A stretch of 64,000 bases of DNA from an uncultured Spartobacteria bacterium (GTDB taxonomy: Bacteria > Verrucomicrobiota > Verrucomicrobiia > Chthoniobacterales > Chthoniobacteraceae): contig CAIRYQ010000089.1 in the NCBI GenBank assembly GCA_903882875.1, positions 26,430-90,429 on the forward strand, written 5' to 3'. Positions 9,148-18,914 of this stretch are shown here, in pieces (position 1 is the first letter of the stretch; every line of letters begins with the position of its first letter). Under the pieces are notes generated by a model. That model saw only the letters and a list, made by a program, of their open reading frames with translations. It did not search any database and was not told the DNA's origin. Made by a program: the position numbers and the translations under genes.

Positions 9148-10032
9148 TCACTTCACCCACCCGTGCTGCTGGAGCCAGAAGACGAGGTCTTTTCCCCACG
9201 GATGAACGTCGTCGGCGGGGACGCCGTTTCTGCCCTGGCTGAGGCCGATGCCGTGCGGGCCTTTCTCGAAGACGTGGAAGTCAAACACGACGCCCGCCTT
9301 CCGCAGCGACTGCACGAAGCGGAAGCTGTTCTCGGGAAGCACGGCCTTGTCCTCGCCGGTCGTCCACACGAAGCACGGCGGGGTGTCCTTGGTGACCTGT
9401 TTGTCGTTTGAGAGCAGTTCGACGAGCTTCGGGTCGGGCTCGGCGCCGAGGAGGTTTTTCTTCGAGCCGCCGTGCGTCACGCCGTCCTCCATGCTGATGA
9501 CGCCGTAGCAGATCACGCCGAAGTCCGGGCGGCAGCTCACGCGATCCACGGGATCGGCGGCGTCCGTTTTTCCCGCATCGAAATGCGTCACCGAGGTCGT
9601 CGCGAGATGTCCGCCTGCGCTGCTGCCCATCACGCCGATACGCGCCGGATCCACGCTCCACTTTGCGGCGTTCGCGCGGACGAGCCGGATCGCGCGCTGC
9701 ACGTCGTGCATCATCACGGGATGCCGGTAGCCTTTCGAGCCGAGGCGGTATTTCAGCACGAAGCACGTCACGCCTTTTTGAGTGAGATAATCCGCGTAGC
9801 CCTGGCCCTCATGTCCCGCGAGACCGCCATAGCCGCCGCCTGGGCAGATGACGATTGCCGTGCCATTGGCCGTGCCTGCCGCGGGGAGAAATGGCGTGAG
9901 CGTCGGGGTGTCCTGCTCCGCCTTGCCGAGCGCACCGGGCGCGTCGCCTTCCCACAGGCGGATGGGTTCGGCGGATGCTGTGGCGATGAATGCGGCGCTG
10001 GCGAGAGCGAGGAGGAGCGAGGTGAGTTTCAT
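9148..10032 (-). CDS. Secreted alpha/beta-hydrolase (esterase, BD-FAE-like)
   Basis: 294 residues with a signal peptide (about 1-21, ending ATASA). Motifs of the carboxylesterase/lipase-type fold are complete: the oxyanion glycines CPGGGYGG, the nucleophile elbow GSSAGG, an acid in TGEDKAVLP, and the final His in EKGPHGIGLSQ. Proteins of this type deacetylate xylan or other acylated glycans in the periplasm or outside the cell. The genomic setting among sugar-handling genes agrees, but the substrate is inferred only from the family. Confidence 0.8.
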   Translation of the reverse strand: MKLTSLLLALASAAFIATASAEPIRLWEGDAPGALGKAEQDTPTLTPFLPAAGTANGTAIVICPGGGYGGLAGHEGQGYADYLTQKGVTCFVLKYRLGSKGYRHPVMMHDVQRAIRLVRANAAKWSVDPARIGVMGSSAGGHLATTSVTHFDAGKTDAADPVDRVSCRPDFGVICYGVISMEDGVTHGGSKKNLLGAEPDPKLVELLSNDKQVTKDTPPCFVWTTGEDKAVLPENSFRFVQSLRKAGVVFDFHVFEKGPHGIGLSQGRNGVPADDVHPWGKDLVFWLQQHGWVK

Positions 10033-10155
10033 GAGTTAGAATATCTGGGGAAATGCCGCGAGGGTCTTTGCGCGGGTGCGAATGTTACGAGCAGGAGCAT
10101 GCGCGCTTTCCTAGAAAAAAGATGGGCGTGCGAGGGTTTGATCGCCCGCATCATC

Positions 10156-10806
10156 TCAGACGTGCCACACGACTTCCGACGCGGGGAAGCGCACCTTCGC
10201 GAGCTGCGCATACTTGTCATCCGCCGAGCGGAAGCCTGCGGCGCATGCGACGACGGTCTCGAACTCCATGCCTTCGAGTCCGATGATCTTGTCGTAGTTC
10301 GCAGGCTCGATGCCCTCCATCGGGCATGTGTCCACGCCGAGCACTGCGGCGCTCGTCATGAAATTCCCGAGGGCGATATACACCTGCCGGATGGCCCACT
10401 CGCGCAGCCAGCCCTCCTTTGCGGCCTTGCCGGCGAAGCCCGTCATCATGTCGCGGTAGCTCTTGAGCGCATCCTTCGATCCGCCGCGCGTGGCGATGAC
10501 TCTTTCGAGAAAATGATCCACGTCCTTTTCCCCGAGCGCCTTTCTTGTGGCGAATACGACGAAGTGCGAGCAGCCCGTCGGCTGTGTCTGATTCCACGAG
10601 AGCGACACAAGGTTGTGCTTCACCGCAGCGTCCGTGATCACGATGAACTTCCACGGCTGCAATCCGAACGACGAGGGCGTGAGGATGAGCGCCTGCTCGA
10701 GTGTGGCCCAGAGTTCCGGCGTGATCTTTCGTGTCGCGTCGAATTTTTTCGTGGCGTAGCGCCAGTTCAGTTGGGCGAGGAGTGCTTCGGGATGCAGTGT
10801 GTTCAT
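10156..10806 (-). CDS. Nitroreductase-family NAD(P)H oxidoreductase (NfsB-like)
   Basis: 216 residues. NfsB-type features: WRYATKKFDATRKI near the N-terminus, LTPSSFGLQPWKFIVI (FMN-binding), and a C-terminal GVDTCPMEGIEPANYDKIIGL block matching the substrate-pocket region of dihydropteridine reductase/oxygen-insensitive nitroreductases. It is a cytosolic flavin enzyme using NAD(P)H. The ATG at 10806 is preferred to an in-frame TTG at 10836. Confidence 0.85.
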   Translation of the reverse strand: MNTLHPEALLAQLNWRYATKKFDATRKITPELWATLEQALILTPSSFGLQPWKFIVITDAAVKHNLVSLSWNQTQPTGCSHFVVFATRKALGEKDVDHFLERVIATRGGSKDALKSYRDMMTGFAGKAAKEGWLREWAIRQVYIALGNFMTSAAVLGVDTCPMEGIEPANYDKIIGLEGMEFETVVACAAGFRSADDKYAQLAKVRFPASEVVWHV

Positions 10807-10866
10807 CCTGCGAGCTACGCGGAACAGCCGCGGCAAGACTAGTCCAAATGATGTGACCTTTGCGCG

Positions 10867-11874
10867 TCAGCGTTTCGCCGCGATCTCTGCGCGCGTTTTT
10901 TCGATGAGCGATTTCACGTTGATGTCCTCGCCGCCTTTTTTTGCGCTCTGTTCGGCGGCCTCCATGAACGCGTACAGCTCCAGCGTTTCCTCCGCGCTCA
11001 CGGGCACCTGGCCGGTGCGGAACATCTTCACGATCTCGAACAGCAGCACGTCGTAGCTGTCGTATGCGCCGATGGCCGCCTCGCCCTTTTCGCCCACGGC
11101 CTTGCCGCCGTATCCCTTGCCGTTCTGATCGTCCGTGAAGACGCCCGTGCGTCCGCCGGACCACTGGCCTGTCACTTCAAATTTCCCATCGGAAATCAGA
11201 ATGCTGCTCACGGATTCGCAGCCCGTGCCCATCACCGTGAACAGCGCCTCGCAGCCATGCACCGCGTACCAATAGAGCGGCGAGTGCGTGGCTTCGCGGT
11301 GTGCCGGGCTGAACGTCTCGGCATGCTTCACCTTGCCGATGGAGCCGTTGCGCACCGCCTGCGTCGCTTTGGAAAATCGCAGCGACGACGAGCAGAACGC
11401 CGGCACGCCGGACTCCTTGATCAGATCGAGGATGCGAATCGTGTCCGCGAGATCGCCCGCGATCGGCTTGTCAATGAACACGGGCTTCTTCGCGGCGAGC
11501 ACCGGCTTGAGCTGTTCGAGATGCACGCGCCCGTCGTTGGATTCGAGGAAGACCACGTCCACGCGTTTCAAAAGCTCATCAATCGAGTCCACGATTTCGA
11601 CCCCCATCGCCTTCACCTTCTCCGTGTATTCCGGCACGCGCTTGGTGCTGCTTTCGATGTCCTTGCTCCCCTGCGGATACGCCGCGACCACGCGCACGCC
11701 CGCGAGCTTCTCCGCATCCTCGGGCTTCTTCGTGCCCTTGTTCAGCGACTGCGTGAAGGCGAGGACATGCGAGGTGTCGAGGCCGATGATTCCGGCCCGG
11801 AGCAGCTTCGGTTCTCCGGCGGAAGCGACGAGCGTGAGCGCGAACAGGGCGGCGAAGAGGAGGGGAAATTTCAT
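10867..11874 (-). CDS. Secreted Gfo/Idh/MocA-family oxidoreductase
   Basis: 335 residues with a Sec-type signal peptide (about 1-19, ending ASAG). The Rossmann opening is atypical: LRAGIIGLDTSH replaces the usual GxGxxG. The family's K-P dipeptide is present as VFIDKPIAGD. The C-terminal half is compatible with the second GFO_IDH_MocA domain. Exported members with their own signal peptide are common in Verrucomicrobia and Planctomycetes; cofactor and sugar substrate are unknown. The next gene on this strand (11961-13079) is a second family member, so the pair may act on related sugars. Confidence 0.75.
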   Translation of the reverse strand: MKFPLLFAALFALTLVASAGEPKLLRAGIIGLDTSHVLAFTQSLNKGTKKPEDAEKLAGVRVVAAYPQGSKDIESSTKRVPEYTEKVKAMGVEIVDSIDELLKRVDVVFLESNDGRVHLEQLKPVLAAKKPVFIDKPIAGDLADTIRILDLIKESGVPAFCSSSLRFSKATQAVRNGSIGKVKHAETFSPAHREATHSPLYWYAVHGCEALFTVMGTGCESVSSILISDGKFEVTGQWSGGRTGVFTDDQNGKGYGGKAVGEKGEAAIGAYDSYDVLLFEIVKMFRTGQVPVSAEETLELYAFMEAAEQSAKKGGEDINVKSLIEKTRAEIAAKR

Positions 11875-11960
11875 GCGGAGAGCAATACCCGGCGCGCTCG
11901 TGTGACGTTAGGAAAAGTTCACCGCCGGAATGCGCTCGCCTGATCCGCGCTTTTCGCCGC

Positions 11961-13079
11961 CTACCCCGAGACCTCGGCGAGGCTCACGAGCCGGCTCTTT
12001 TCGCCGAGCGACTTCGCGGCGGCGTGGACGATCGCCGTGACCTCCTGAATTTCCGCGTGCGGCACCGGCTCCTTTCCGGTGATCAGCATCTCGCGGAAGG
12101 TCGCCGCCATGCGGAACATCTGGTAGTGGTGCCCGTGCCAAAAATCCCCCTCGATGGACGGCGTGGTCGAGTAGAGCTTTTTCTTAAAATACACGTCGGT
12201 GCGATCGTACTCGAATCGCTCGTACGGCTGGCCGAACCAAAAATGGCACGGGTAGCGATCCGGATACGTGATGAACCCGTGGCAGGTGTCTTTGTGTTCG
12301 ACCATGCTCACCGCCTCCGCGCCCGCGCCCATCAGTGTCACGATGCCCCACACCGGATGCTGGCCATAGACCATCCAGCCGGGGAGCGAGTAGCGGCTGT
12401 AGAGCCGCATCGAAACATGTTCGATCGCACCGAACTCGCCCGAGTCCCGCCACCGCATCGCCGCCTCCATTCCCCATTCGTAGCGCCAGCAGCTTGCGGA
12501 CATCAGCGGTGCGCGGTGTTTACGCGCAAACTCCAAAATTTTCCGCGTGCCCTGCACCGTCCCGCCGATCGGCTTGTCGCAAAATGTCGGCAGCCCTTTC
12601 GCGAGTCCCGGTGCGACGAGATCGCAATGATCCTCGCCTCCGCCCGACGCATCGCCGAGCCAGATCGCGTCCACATTCGCCACGAGTTCGTCGAGCGAAT
12701 GCGCCGCCTGCACGCCGGGAAACGCCTCGGTGAACGGCCCTGTCGCGGACGGATCCGCGTCGTAGATGTGCGTGATTTTCGTGTCCGGAAATGGCCAGCC
12801 GTCAAACGCATGGCGCGGATTGCGGATGATCGTCTGGAAAAATTTCGCCGAGCCTTTGTCCTGATATTTGCTGATCGCATCGAGATTGCAGACCGGGTGC
12901 AGATACTGCGCGAAATGCCACGTGTGCCCGTTCGCCCTCTGCGCCTTCCCGTCCTTGCTCGCCGAGATCACGCCGATGCGGAAGGTCTTCGTGTCCGCGG
13001 CCGCGCGCGCAAGCCCCGTAGTCGCCGTCGCCGCAACCGAGCCTGCCATTGCCAGAAGTCCGCGTCGTGAAATGTTCAT
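11961..13079 (-). CDS. Gfo/Idh/MocA-family oxidoreductase with Tat signal
   Basis: 372 residues. The N-terminus MNISRRGLLAMAGSVAATA carries a twin-arginine motif (SRRGLL), so the protein is probably folded with its nicotinamide cofactor before export. The substrate-binding K-P dipeptide is seen in LPTFCDKPIGGT. A long insertion around YGQHPVWGIVTLMGAGAEAV and the HGHHYQMFRMAATF segment are typical of secreted members in PVC bacteria. The start 13079 is fixed by the Tat signal. The leader is CA/CU-rich without an SD. It is paired with 10867-11874. Confidence 0.8.
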   Translation of the reverse strand: MNISRRGLLAMAGSVAATATTGLARAAADTKTFRIGVISASKDGKAQRANGHTWHFAQYLHPVCNLDAISKYQDKGSAKFFQTIIRNPRHAFDGWPFPDTKITHIYDADPSATGPFTEAFPGVQAAHSLDELVANVDAIWLGDASGGGEDHCDLVAPGLAKGLPTFCDKPIGGTVQGTRKILEFARKHRAPLMSASCWRYEWGMEAAMRWRDSGEFGAIEHVSMRLYSRYSLPGWMVYGQHPVWGIVTLMGAGAEAVSMVEHKDTCHGFITYPDRYPCHFWFGQPYERFEYDRTDVYFKKKLYSTTPSIEGDFWHGHHYQMFRMAATFREMLITGKEPVPHAEIQEVTAIVHAAAKSLGEKSRLVSLAEVSG

Positions 13080-13247
13080 GGGAAATGGATGCTGAAGTGG
13101 TGAAGGTGTTCGTGAAGTGGGGGAGCCCGCCATGCTTCACCCGACGGCAGCGTATTCGTTGGTACCTTTCACAGGGCGCGTGCGCATCATGCGCCCGACG
13201 GTCAAAATCCAACGTCGGCGTCGCCCGCAGTTTGATCGTTGAATCAC

Positions 13248-14429
13248 ATGGCGCGGGCGATGGATGGTGGCGCGATGCGACTGCCCGCTCCCACACCACT
13301 CGCCGGACGACCCACTGTCGCGCTCGGCTGCACCGGCCTGCATTTTCCGACGGAGGCGCTGCACGCTGTGGTGAAAAATGGAAGCGCACCCGTGTTCATG
13401 CACCGGCTCACGGGCGAGGAGGGCAGCGGCGACGACGGCCCTCGTGAGATGATCGCGGCGACGGCGGAGGCATTGGAGAAATCCGGCCACGCGACCGCAT
13501 GGGGCGCGGGATGCTCGGTGCGCAGCGCGGCGGAGGCCGCGGCTTTTGCGACGGCGGGCTGCACATGGTTTTCGTTCGAACTCGCCGGCGCGGTGGATCC
13601 GTGCGCAGACACGATGTCGCTCGACGAACTCGATGCGGCCATCGTCACCATCGAAGACACCGGCTGTCTCGCGGCAGAGTGGCACGCGAACTACACGGAG
13701 CGTGAATGGCCGCTTGCTTCGGGCCGAAAGCTGCGGCTGGCCGACGAGACGCTCGCGCGCGCCGCGGTGAAATTTGGCCGCGCCCTCGCACATGCGGCGC
13801 AGATCCAGCAGGCCATTCGCACGCTGTGGAGCGGGCGGGGCGGCGTGCCGGACATCGAGCTGTGTTTCGCCGGCACGCGCGAAACGTGGAGTGAGGAGGA
13901 GTTCCTTTTTCTGGCACTGGAGTCCGCGCGCCAGGGAATCTGCCCCGTGTGCATCGCGCCGCCGCTCGGACCGGAGTGGCAACCGGGCGCGGAGTTTTCC
14001 GGCGATGAAAATGCGCTTGCCTCGATGCTCGCAAGATTCGGCGAGATCGCGGGGCTCATCGGGCAATTGAAAATCGGAATCCGCCATGCGGCTTGCAAAA
14101 CGCAGCCGACATCGCTGCCTGCGCTCGTCGGACCTGCGCATCTTGATCTCACCGAAACCGCATGGCTCGCGACGCTCGATGCGCTCGCGCGGCGGCAGCC
14201 GGAAATTTTCCGCCGCTGGCTTTGCGCCGCGCAGGAGATGTTTCCGTTTGCGGCAAACGGCATGGCGCTCGCGATCACAGAGGAGGACATCCATGTGCTC
14301 CCGCAGGTCGGCGATGCGGAACTCGCGTCCACGTTTCTCGGCGACGTGCGCGGGCGTCAGCTCCTGCTCTCGACCTTTCACGATGTGCTGCGGAGCGACC
14401 GCCCGCTGCGCGAGGCGATCCGTCGCTGA
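13248..14429 (+). CDS. TIM-barrel-like protein, distantly like tagaturonate epimerase UxaE
   Basis: About 393 residues; ATGs at 13248, 13260 and 13275 are all possible starts, and I could not decide by SD. The C-terminal third (AHLDLTETAWLATLDALA, RQPEIFRRWL, then GDVRGRQLLLSTFHDVL) resembles the matching part of UxaE, where the pattern is HLKTAGTSWLEALR...LFREIL...RQxLHVTxG. On that basis it could be a sugar-acid epimerase, but several UxaE positions differ and the match is from memory. It is divergent from the Tat oxidoreductase gene. Confidence 0.4.
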   Translation: MARAMDGGAMRLPAPTPLAGRPTVALGCTGLHFPTEALHAVVKNGSAPVFMHRLTGEEGSGDDGPREMIAATAEALEKSGHATAWGAGCSVRSAAEAAAFATAGCTWFSFELAGAVDPCADTMSLDELDAAIVTIEDTGCLAAEWHANYTEREWPLASGRKLRLADETLARAAVKFGRALAHAAQIQQAIRTLWSGRGGVPDIELCFAGTRETWSEEEFLFLALESARQGICPVCIAPPLGPEWQPGAEFSGDENALASMLARFGEIAGLIGQLKIGIRHAACKTQPTSLPALVGPAHLDLTETAWLATLDALARRQPEIFRRWLCAAQEMFPFAANGMALAITEEDIHVLPQVGDAELASTFLGDVRGRQLLLSTFHDVLRSDRPLREAIRR

Positions 14430-14544
14430 GGGCCCGGAAGCGGATCGTGAGAGCACGGGCACGAGCAAGACAAAGACGGAAGCAGGCGATCCGATTCGCA
14501 CGTCAGTCTGGCATGTTGCGCAAAGTTCCGTCAGCCTTTCGCCC

Positions 14545-16266
14545 GTGCCTGAATCCATCGCCGAGCCACGCCTTTCCAAAGCGGCACCTACGCTCGCCGG
14601 GCACCTCGACCGCGTGCGGCACAGGCAGTGCGGAGTCGCGCTGCGCACTGGGATTGCGATGGCGTTCGTGGCGCTGCTCGCATGGCTCGCGATCGAGATG
14701 CCGCTGGACTGGCTGCTCGCGCTGCACGTCACGGTGCGCGCGGCGATTCTCGTGTGCGGGCTCGGCGGCTCGGCGGCACTTGCGTGGCAGTTCGGCATCC
14801 GCCCGTGGTTGAACCGCCCGGACGATGATCACGTGGCGCTCGCCATCGAACGTGCGCTGCCGCAATTCCGCAGCCGCTTCATCGCGAGCGTGCAGCTCTC
14901 GCGCGAGCACGACGCGCCTGATCCCGAGGGAATCCGCGAACCCGTGAGCCGCACGCTCGTGGATGCGCTGCTCGCCGAGACCGGAGGGATCGCCGCGGAC
15001 GCGCCGTTCGACGACGTGGTGAATACGGATGCGTTGCGCCGATGGGTGCGTGTCGCGACCGCCGCGGCACTGCTCGCCGCGGCGCTGTGGTTTGCCGCCG
15101 GACGCGCGAGCTGGCCGCTCCTCCAGCGCGCTCTGCTGATGAATGTGCCGGTGCCGCGCAAGACGATGATTGTGGCGTTCACGGGCGCGCGTGTGATCGC
15201 GATCGGCGACGATTTGAAAATCGAGGCGACCGCCGCCGGGGTCATTCCAAAATCCGGCAGGCTTATCGTCGAATCGGCGAATGGGCGGCGGCAGGAGTTT
15301 TCGCTCGATTCGACGCCCGAGGCGCGAGTCCGCTTCGCACGCACGTTGCAGAGCGTGCAGGAGGATTTCCGCTACCGCATCGAACTCGGCGACAACCGTA
15401 CCGAGACGGCGAAGGTGCGCGTGCGTCACCGCCCGGCGATTGCATCCGTCGCATACGAGCAACAGTGGCCCGCCTACACGAAACTCGCGCCCGTGCGGCG
15501 GCAGCCCGGCAATCTCAAGCTCCTCGCAGGATCGAAACTCAGCGTGCGTCTCACTGCGACTTCGCCGCTGCGTAGCGCCACGATGCGACTCACGGGCGCG
15601 GAGCCGATAAAAGTGATCCGCAGCACGCCGCTCGTCGCGAACGACGCCGGCGAATGGACGGGTGCCGTGGAGATTCCCGCGAAAGATGTCACCGGCGTGA
15701 CTTTTCAACTCACGGACGACGAGGGCGTGGAGTCGCGCGCGATGGCCATGCACCGCATCGAGATCGTGCCGGACGCGCCGCCGACGATCCGCATCGTGCA
15801 GCCCGTGCGCCGCGAGGAATTGCTGACGCAGAAGGCCACGCTGCTGCTCGGCTTCGAGGCGAAGGACGACTTCGGCGTCGCGCGCGTGTTGCTGCACTAC
15901 GCGGTGAACTGGACCGAGGACGCGTCGCACAAGACCGTCGAACTCGATCTCGGCGGCGAGCAGCCGAAGGTGCTCGCACGGCGCTTCGAGTGGAAAATCG
16001 CGCACCTCACGCCGCCGCCCGCGGAGAACGACACGATTGATTTCTGGCTCGAGGCCCGCGACGCGAACGACGTGACCGGCCCTGGCATCGCGGTGATGGC
16101 CGAGCACTGGCAGGCTCGCATCGTGAGCGACGATGAAAAGCGTGCCGACCTTGCGAACCGCTTGAACGACACGCTCCAGTCCCTCGATGCAGTGCGGCAA
16201 AGCCAGCAGGATCTCGCGACGAAGCTCGGCGATCTCATCCACGAAAAGCCCGCCGCGCCGAAGTGA
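14545..16266 (+). CDS. Large membrane-anchored protein, DUF4175-like
   Basis: 573 residues from a GTG start (MPESIAEPRLSK); no in-frame ATG lies between the previous stop and the first hydrophobic segment, so the start is uncertain. Two close hydrophobic segments (about 33-80) and a third (about 168-186) form an N-terminal membrane unit. The rest is a large extracytoplasmic part with repeated beta-rich blocks (IVPDAPPTIRIVQPV, ATLLLGFEAKDDFGVARVLL), an arrangement seen in DUF4175-type proteins. It is followed 59 bp downstream by the Gln/Ala-rich secreted protein, the usual partner in PVC genomes as far as I recall. A role in cell-envelope integrity is only a guess. Confidence 0.55.
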   Translation: MPESIAEPRLSKAAPTLAGHLDRVRHRQCGVALRTGIAMAFVALLAWLAIEMPLDWLLALHVTVRAAILVCGLGGSAALAWQFGIRPWLNRPDDDHVALAIERALPQFRSRFIASVQLSREHDAPDPEGIREPVSRTLVDALLAETGGIAADAPFDDVVNTDALRRWVRVATAAALLAAALWFAAGRASWPLLQRALLMNVPVPRKTMIVAFTGARVIAIGDDLKIEATAAGVIPKSGRLIVESANGRRQEFSLDSTPEARVRFARTLQSVQEDFRYRIELGDNRTETAKVRVRHRPAIASVAYEQQWPAYTKLAPVRRQPGNLKLLAGSKLSVRLTATSPLRSATMRLTGAEPIKVIRSTPLVANDAGEWTGAVEIPAKDVTGVTFQLTDDEGVESRAMAMHRIEIVPDAPPTIRIVQPVRREELLTQKATLLLGFEAKDDFGVARVLLHYAVNWTEDASHKTVELDLGGEQPKVLARRFEWKIAHLTPPPAENDTIDFWLEARDANDVTGPGIAVMAEHWQARIVSDDEKRADLANRLNDTLQSLDAVRQSQQDLATKLGDLIHEKPAAPK

Positions 16267-16325
16267 TTTCTTTCCGAGACAAGGGCCGCATGTCTGCGTA
16301 TCCTGCAGACGTCACCAACTTCCGC

Positions 16326-18914
16326 ATGAAAGTTCCTCCGCTCCTTTCCGCGAGAACGCTCGTCGCACTCGCAATGCTCGGCATCTGTGCGAACCGTGCA
16401 TTTTCACAGATCCCGTCCGCTCCGCTCCGCGAGACTGAGCAGAAGCAGGCGCATCTCCAGAATGAGACAAAGCTGCTCGCCGACACGCTCGATGCGATGC
16501 TCGGCGAATACGAGCGCAACAATCTCGCGGGTGAGGATGCCGCGTCCGTGCGCCGCGTGCGTGAGTCGCTCGGTTCGCTTTCGGCCACCGAGATGCGGCA
16601 GGTCGTGGACCTTCTCCAGCGCGCGCGTGCGGCGACGAATCCAGACGCAGCGGTGAAGACTGTCGCGGATGCGTTCACCGCGCAGAAGCAGATCGTGACG
16701 GCGATCCAGCGCATCCTCGCGGAACACCTGCGCGAGCAGGAGGCGGCGGAGATTTCGCGGCAGTTGCATGAGCTTGCGGACCGCCAGGCGCGCAATCTGC
16801 AGAATGGAATCGAAGTCGCGCGGATGACTTCCGGCCTGCGTTTTGCAAATCCTGCCGCAGTTGCCGAAGCGCAGATCACGGCGCAGCTCGGCGAGCAGTC
16901 GGCCATCGCTGAAGAGATGAAGATGATCCGCGGCAAGATCGCGAGGCTCGCCGAAAATCCCGAGAACGCAGCCGCGGCAGAATCTTTCAAGGCCGCCGCG
17001 AAACAGATCGCGCAGGCCGAACCCGCCGCGGAAAAGGCGGCGGAGTCGCTGAAGGCGGCACAGATTTTCAAGGCAGCAGCGGACGAAAAGGCGACGCGTG
17101 ACGAGTTGCGGAAAGTCGCGCGCCAGATCGCGCCGCGCGAGCAGGGCCCCGAGGCGTTGCGCAAGGCGGAGCGTGAACTTGGCGACGTCATCGCCGAGCA
17201 GCGGCAGATGCGCGACGCGACCGCGCAACAGAAAAAGGCGGCGGATTTTGAGAAATGGCTCGCGGAAAAAATCGCGGCGAACGACGGAGTCAACGGCCTG
17301 CCGCAGCGGCTGCGCAACCAGCCCGCCACCGCGCTGCGGGCGGACGCAGAGGCGCGCGCGCGCTTCCAGGCCGAGCAGCGCCAGAAGGACATGCAGCTCG
17401 GCACGCTTGAGGATCAGCAGGGCGAACTCGCGGGCAAGACGGACGCACTCGCGCAGAAAGTCGCCGAGGTGCCGGAGGCCGCAAACGAGTTGAAAAATGC
17501 GACCGCAAAAATGCAGGAGGCACGCGCCGCGATGCAGGATGCGAACGCGCCGCAGGCTGCCGAACAGCAGGACGCCGCGCTCGCGCAGCTCGCGGCGGCG
17601 CACGCGGAATTGAAACACCGTGCCGACGAGGCCGAGGCTGCAAGGCAGCTTGCCCAAAAGCAGGAACAGAACGCACCAGGCCAGGCGGCCAATTCGGCCA
17701 ACGCTGCCGCCGCCGCCGTGCAACAGGCCGCACAGGTGGCCGCAGCACAGCAGCAACTCGCGCAGGCGCAGCAGCAGATTCAGCAGGCACAGGCAAATCT
17801 CCAGCAGGCCGCGCAGCAGAACGGACAGCAGGCTGCACAAAACGCGGCGCAGGCCGCACAGCAGGCGGCACAGGCCGCGCAGCAAGCCGCCGCCGCCGCA
17901 CAGGCCGCGCAGCAGCAGGCGCAAAAAGCAGAGAACCAGCCCGCCGCGCAGCAAGCCGCGCAAGCGGCACAGCAGGCAAACGAAGCCGCTCAAGTTGCGC
18001 AGCAAGCCGCGCAAAACGCGCAGCAGATGGCCGCAAAGCAGCAGTCTGCGCAGGCGGCACAGCAAGCCGCACAGCAGGCGGGCCAGGCCGCGCAGGCTGC
18101 TCAGCAGGCGGCACAGGCCGCGCAAAATTCCCAGCAAGCTGCGGCGCAAGCCGCGCAACAGGCGGCGCAGGCCGGGCAACCTGCCGCACAGGAAGCAAAC
18201 CAGCAGGCAGCGCAGCAGGCGGGTCAGGCCGCACAAGCCGCGCAGCAGGCCGCGCAAGCAGCACAGCAGGCGCAGCAGATGGCGCAGGCCGCGGCACAGG
18301 CTGCGCAAAATGCGGCGCAGCAGGCGCAGGCGAATGCCTCGATGCAGCAGGCTGCGCAACAGCTTGCCCAAGCTGCGCAGGGTGCCGCGCAGGCGGCTGG
18401 GCAGGGCGGTGCGCAACCTGGCTCGACAGCACAGCAGGCGATGCAGCAGGCCGCGCAGCAACTTTCCGCCGCGACATCGCAGGCGCAAAGCGGGCAGAAC
18501 GCCGCCGCGCAACAATCCGCACAGAGCGCCGCGCAATCACTCGCACAGGCGCAGGCTTCGATGGCCGCGCAGCAGGCCGGACTCTCGCCTTCCCAGGGCG
18601 GCGCGCCAATGCCGGGATCTGGGCAGGCTGGCAAAGGCGCGCAGCCGGGGCAGGGACAGGGCCAGGCGCCGGGAAAATCTTCGCAGGCGGGCAACGGCCC
18701 GTCGCAGGGTGCCGAGAGCTACACGCGCGGCGATCCGAAAGCCGTCGAGCGTGCCGCACGCGAGGTGGCGTTGAAAAATGCAAACTTCATCGGCCTGCCA
18801 ACGCGCGAACGCGCGGCGATCCAGCAGTCGCTCCGCGAAAAATATCCGCAGGAATACGGCGCGCTCGTCGAGCAATACCTGCTGAACCTCGCGAACGAGA
18901 GCGGAAAAAAATAA
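16326..18914 (+). CDS. Secreted coiled-coil protein with giant Gln/Ala low-complexity tract
   Basis: 862 residues. A signal peptide (MKVPPLLSARTLVALAML, ending AFSQ) fixes the start at 16326. Residues about 25-455 are strongly helical and charged, with heptad-like spacing. Residues about 460-745 consist almost wholly of Gln and Ala (units such as AQQAAQAAQQAAQAA). A Gly/Ser/Pro-rich linker follows, and the last 60 residues form a conserved-looking block with GLPTRERAAIQQSL and KYPQEYGALVEQYL. It is the second gene of a pair with the DUF4175-like membrane protein. The start overlaps no other signal and no SD is seen. Function unknown; probably periplasmic. Confidence 0.7.
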   Translation: MKVPPLLSARTLVALAMLGICANRAFSQIPSAPLRETEQKQAHLQNETKLLADTLDAMLGEYERNNLAGEDAASVRRVRESLGSLSATEMRQVVDLLQRARAATNPDAAVKTVADAFTAQKQIVTAIQRILAEHLREQEAAEISRQLHELADRQARNLQNGIEVARMTSGLRFANPAAVAEAQITAQLGEQSAIAEEMKMIRGKIARLAENPENAAAAESFKAAAKQIAQAEPAAEKAAESLKAAQIFKAAADEKATRDELRKVARQIAPREQGPEALRKAERELGDVIAEQRQMRDATAQQKKAADFEKWLAEKIAANDGVNGLPQRLRNQPATALRADAEARARFQAEQRQKDMQLGTLEDQQGELAGKTDALAQKVAEVPEAANELKNATAKMQEARAAMQDANAPQAAEQQDAALAQLAAAHAELKHRADEAEAARQLAQKQEQNAPGQAANSANAAAAAVQQAAQVAAAQQQLAQAQQQIQQAQANLQQAAQQNGQQAAQNAAQAAQQAAQAAQQAAAAAQAAQQQAQKAENQPAAQQAAQAAQQANEAAQVAQQAAQNAQQMAAKQQSAQAAQQAAQQAGQAAQAAQQAAQAAQNSQQAAAQAAQQAAQAGQPAAQEANQQAAQQAGQAAQAAQQAAQAAQQAQQMAQAAAQAAQNAAQQAQANASMQQAAQQLAQAAQGAAQAAGQGGAQPGSTAQQAMQQAAQQLSAATSQAQSGQNAAAQQSAQSAAQSLAQAQASMAAQQAGLSPSQGGAPMPGSGQAGKGAQPGQGQGQAPGKSSQAGNGPSQGAESYTRGDPKAVERAAREVALKNANFIGLPTRERAAIQQSLREKYPQEYGALVEQYLLNLANESGKK

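Noticed and set aside
14503..16242. Long open frame on the minus strand
   Set aside because: It is the antisense shadow of the DUF4175-like gene in GC-rich codons; the sequence is Arg/His-rich without domain character.
16404..18536. Long Leu/Arg/Cys-rich frame on the minus strand
   Set aside because: It mirrors the Gln/Ala tract (CAG/GCG repeats read as CTG/CGC). No start or family supports it.
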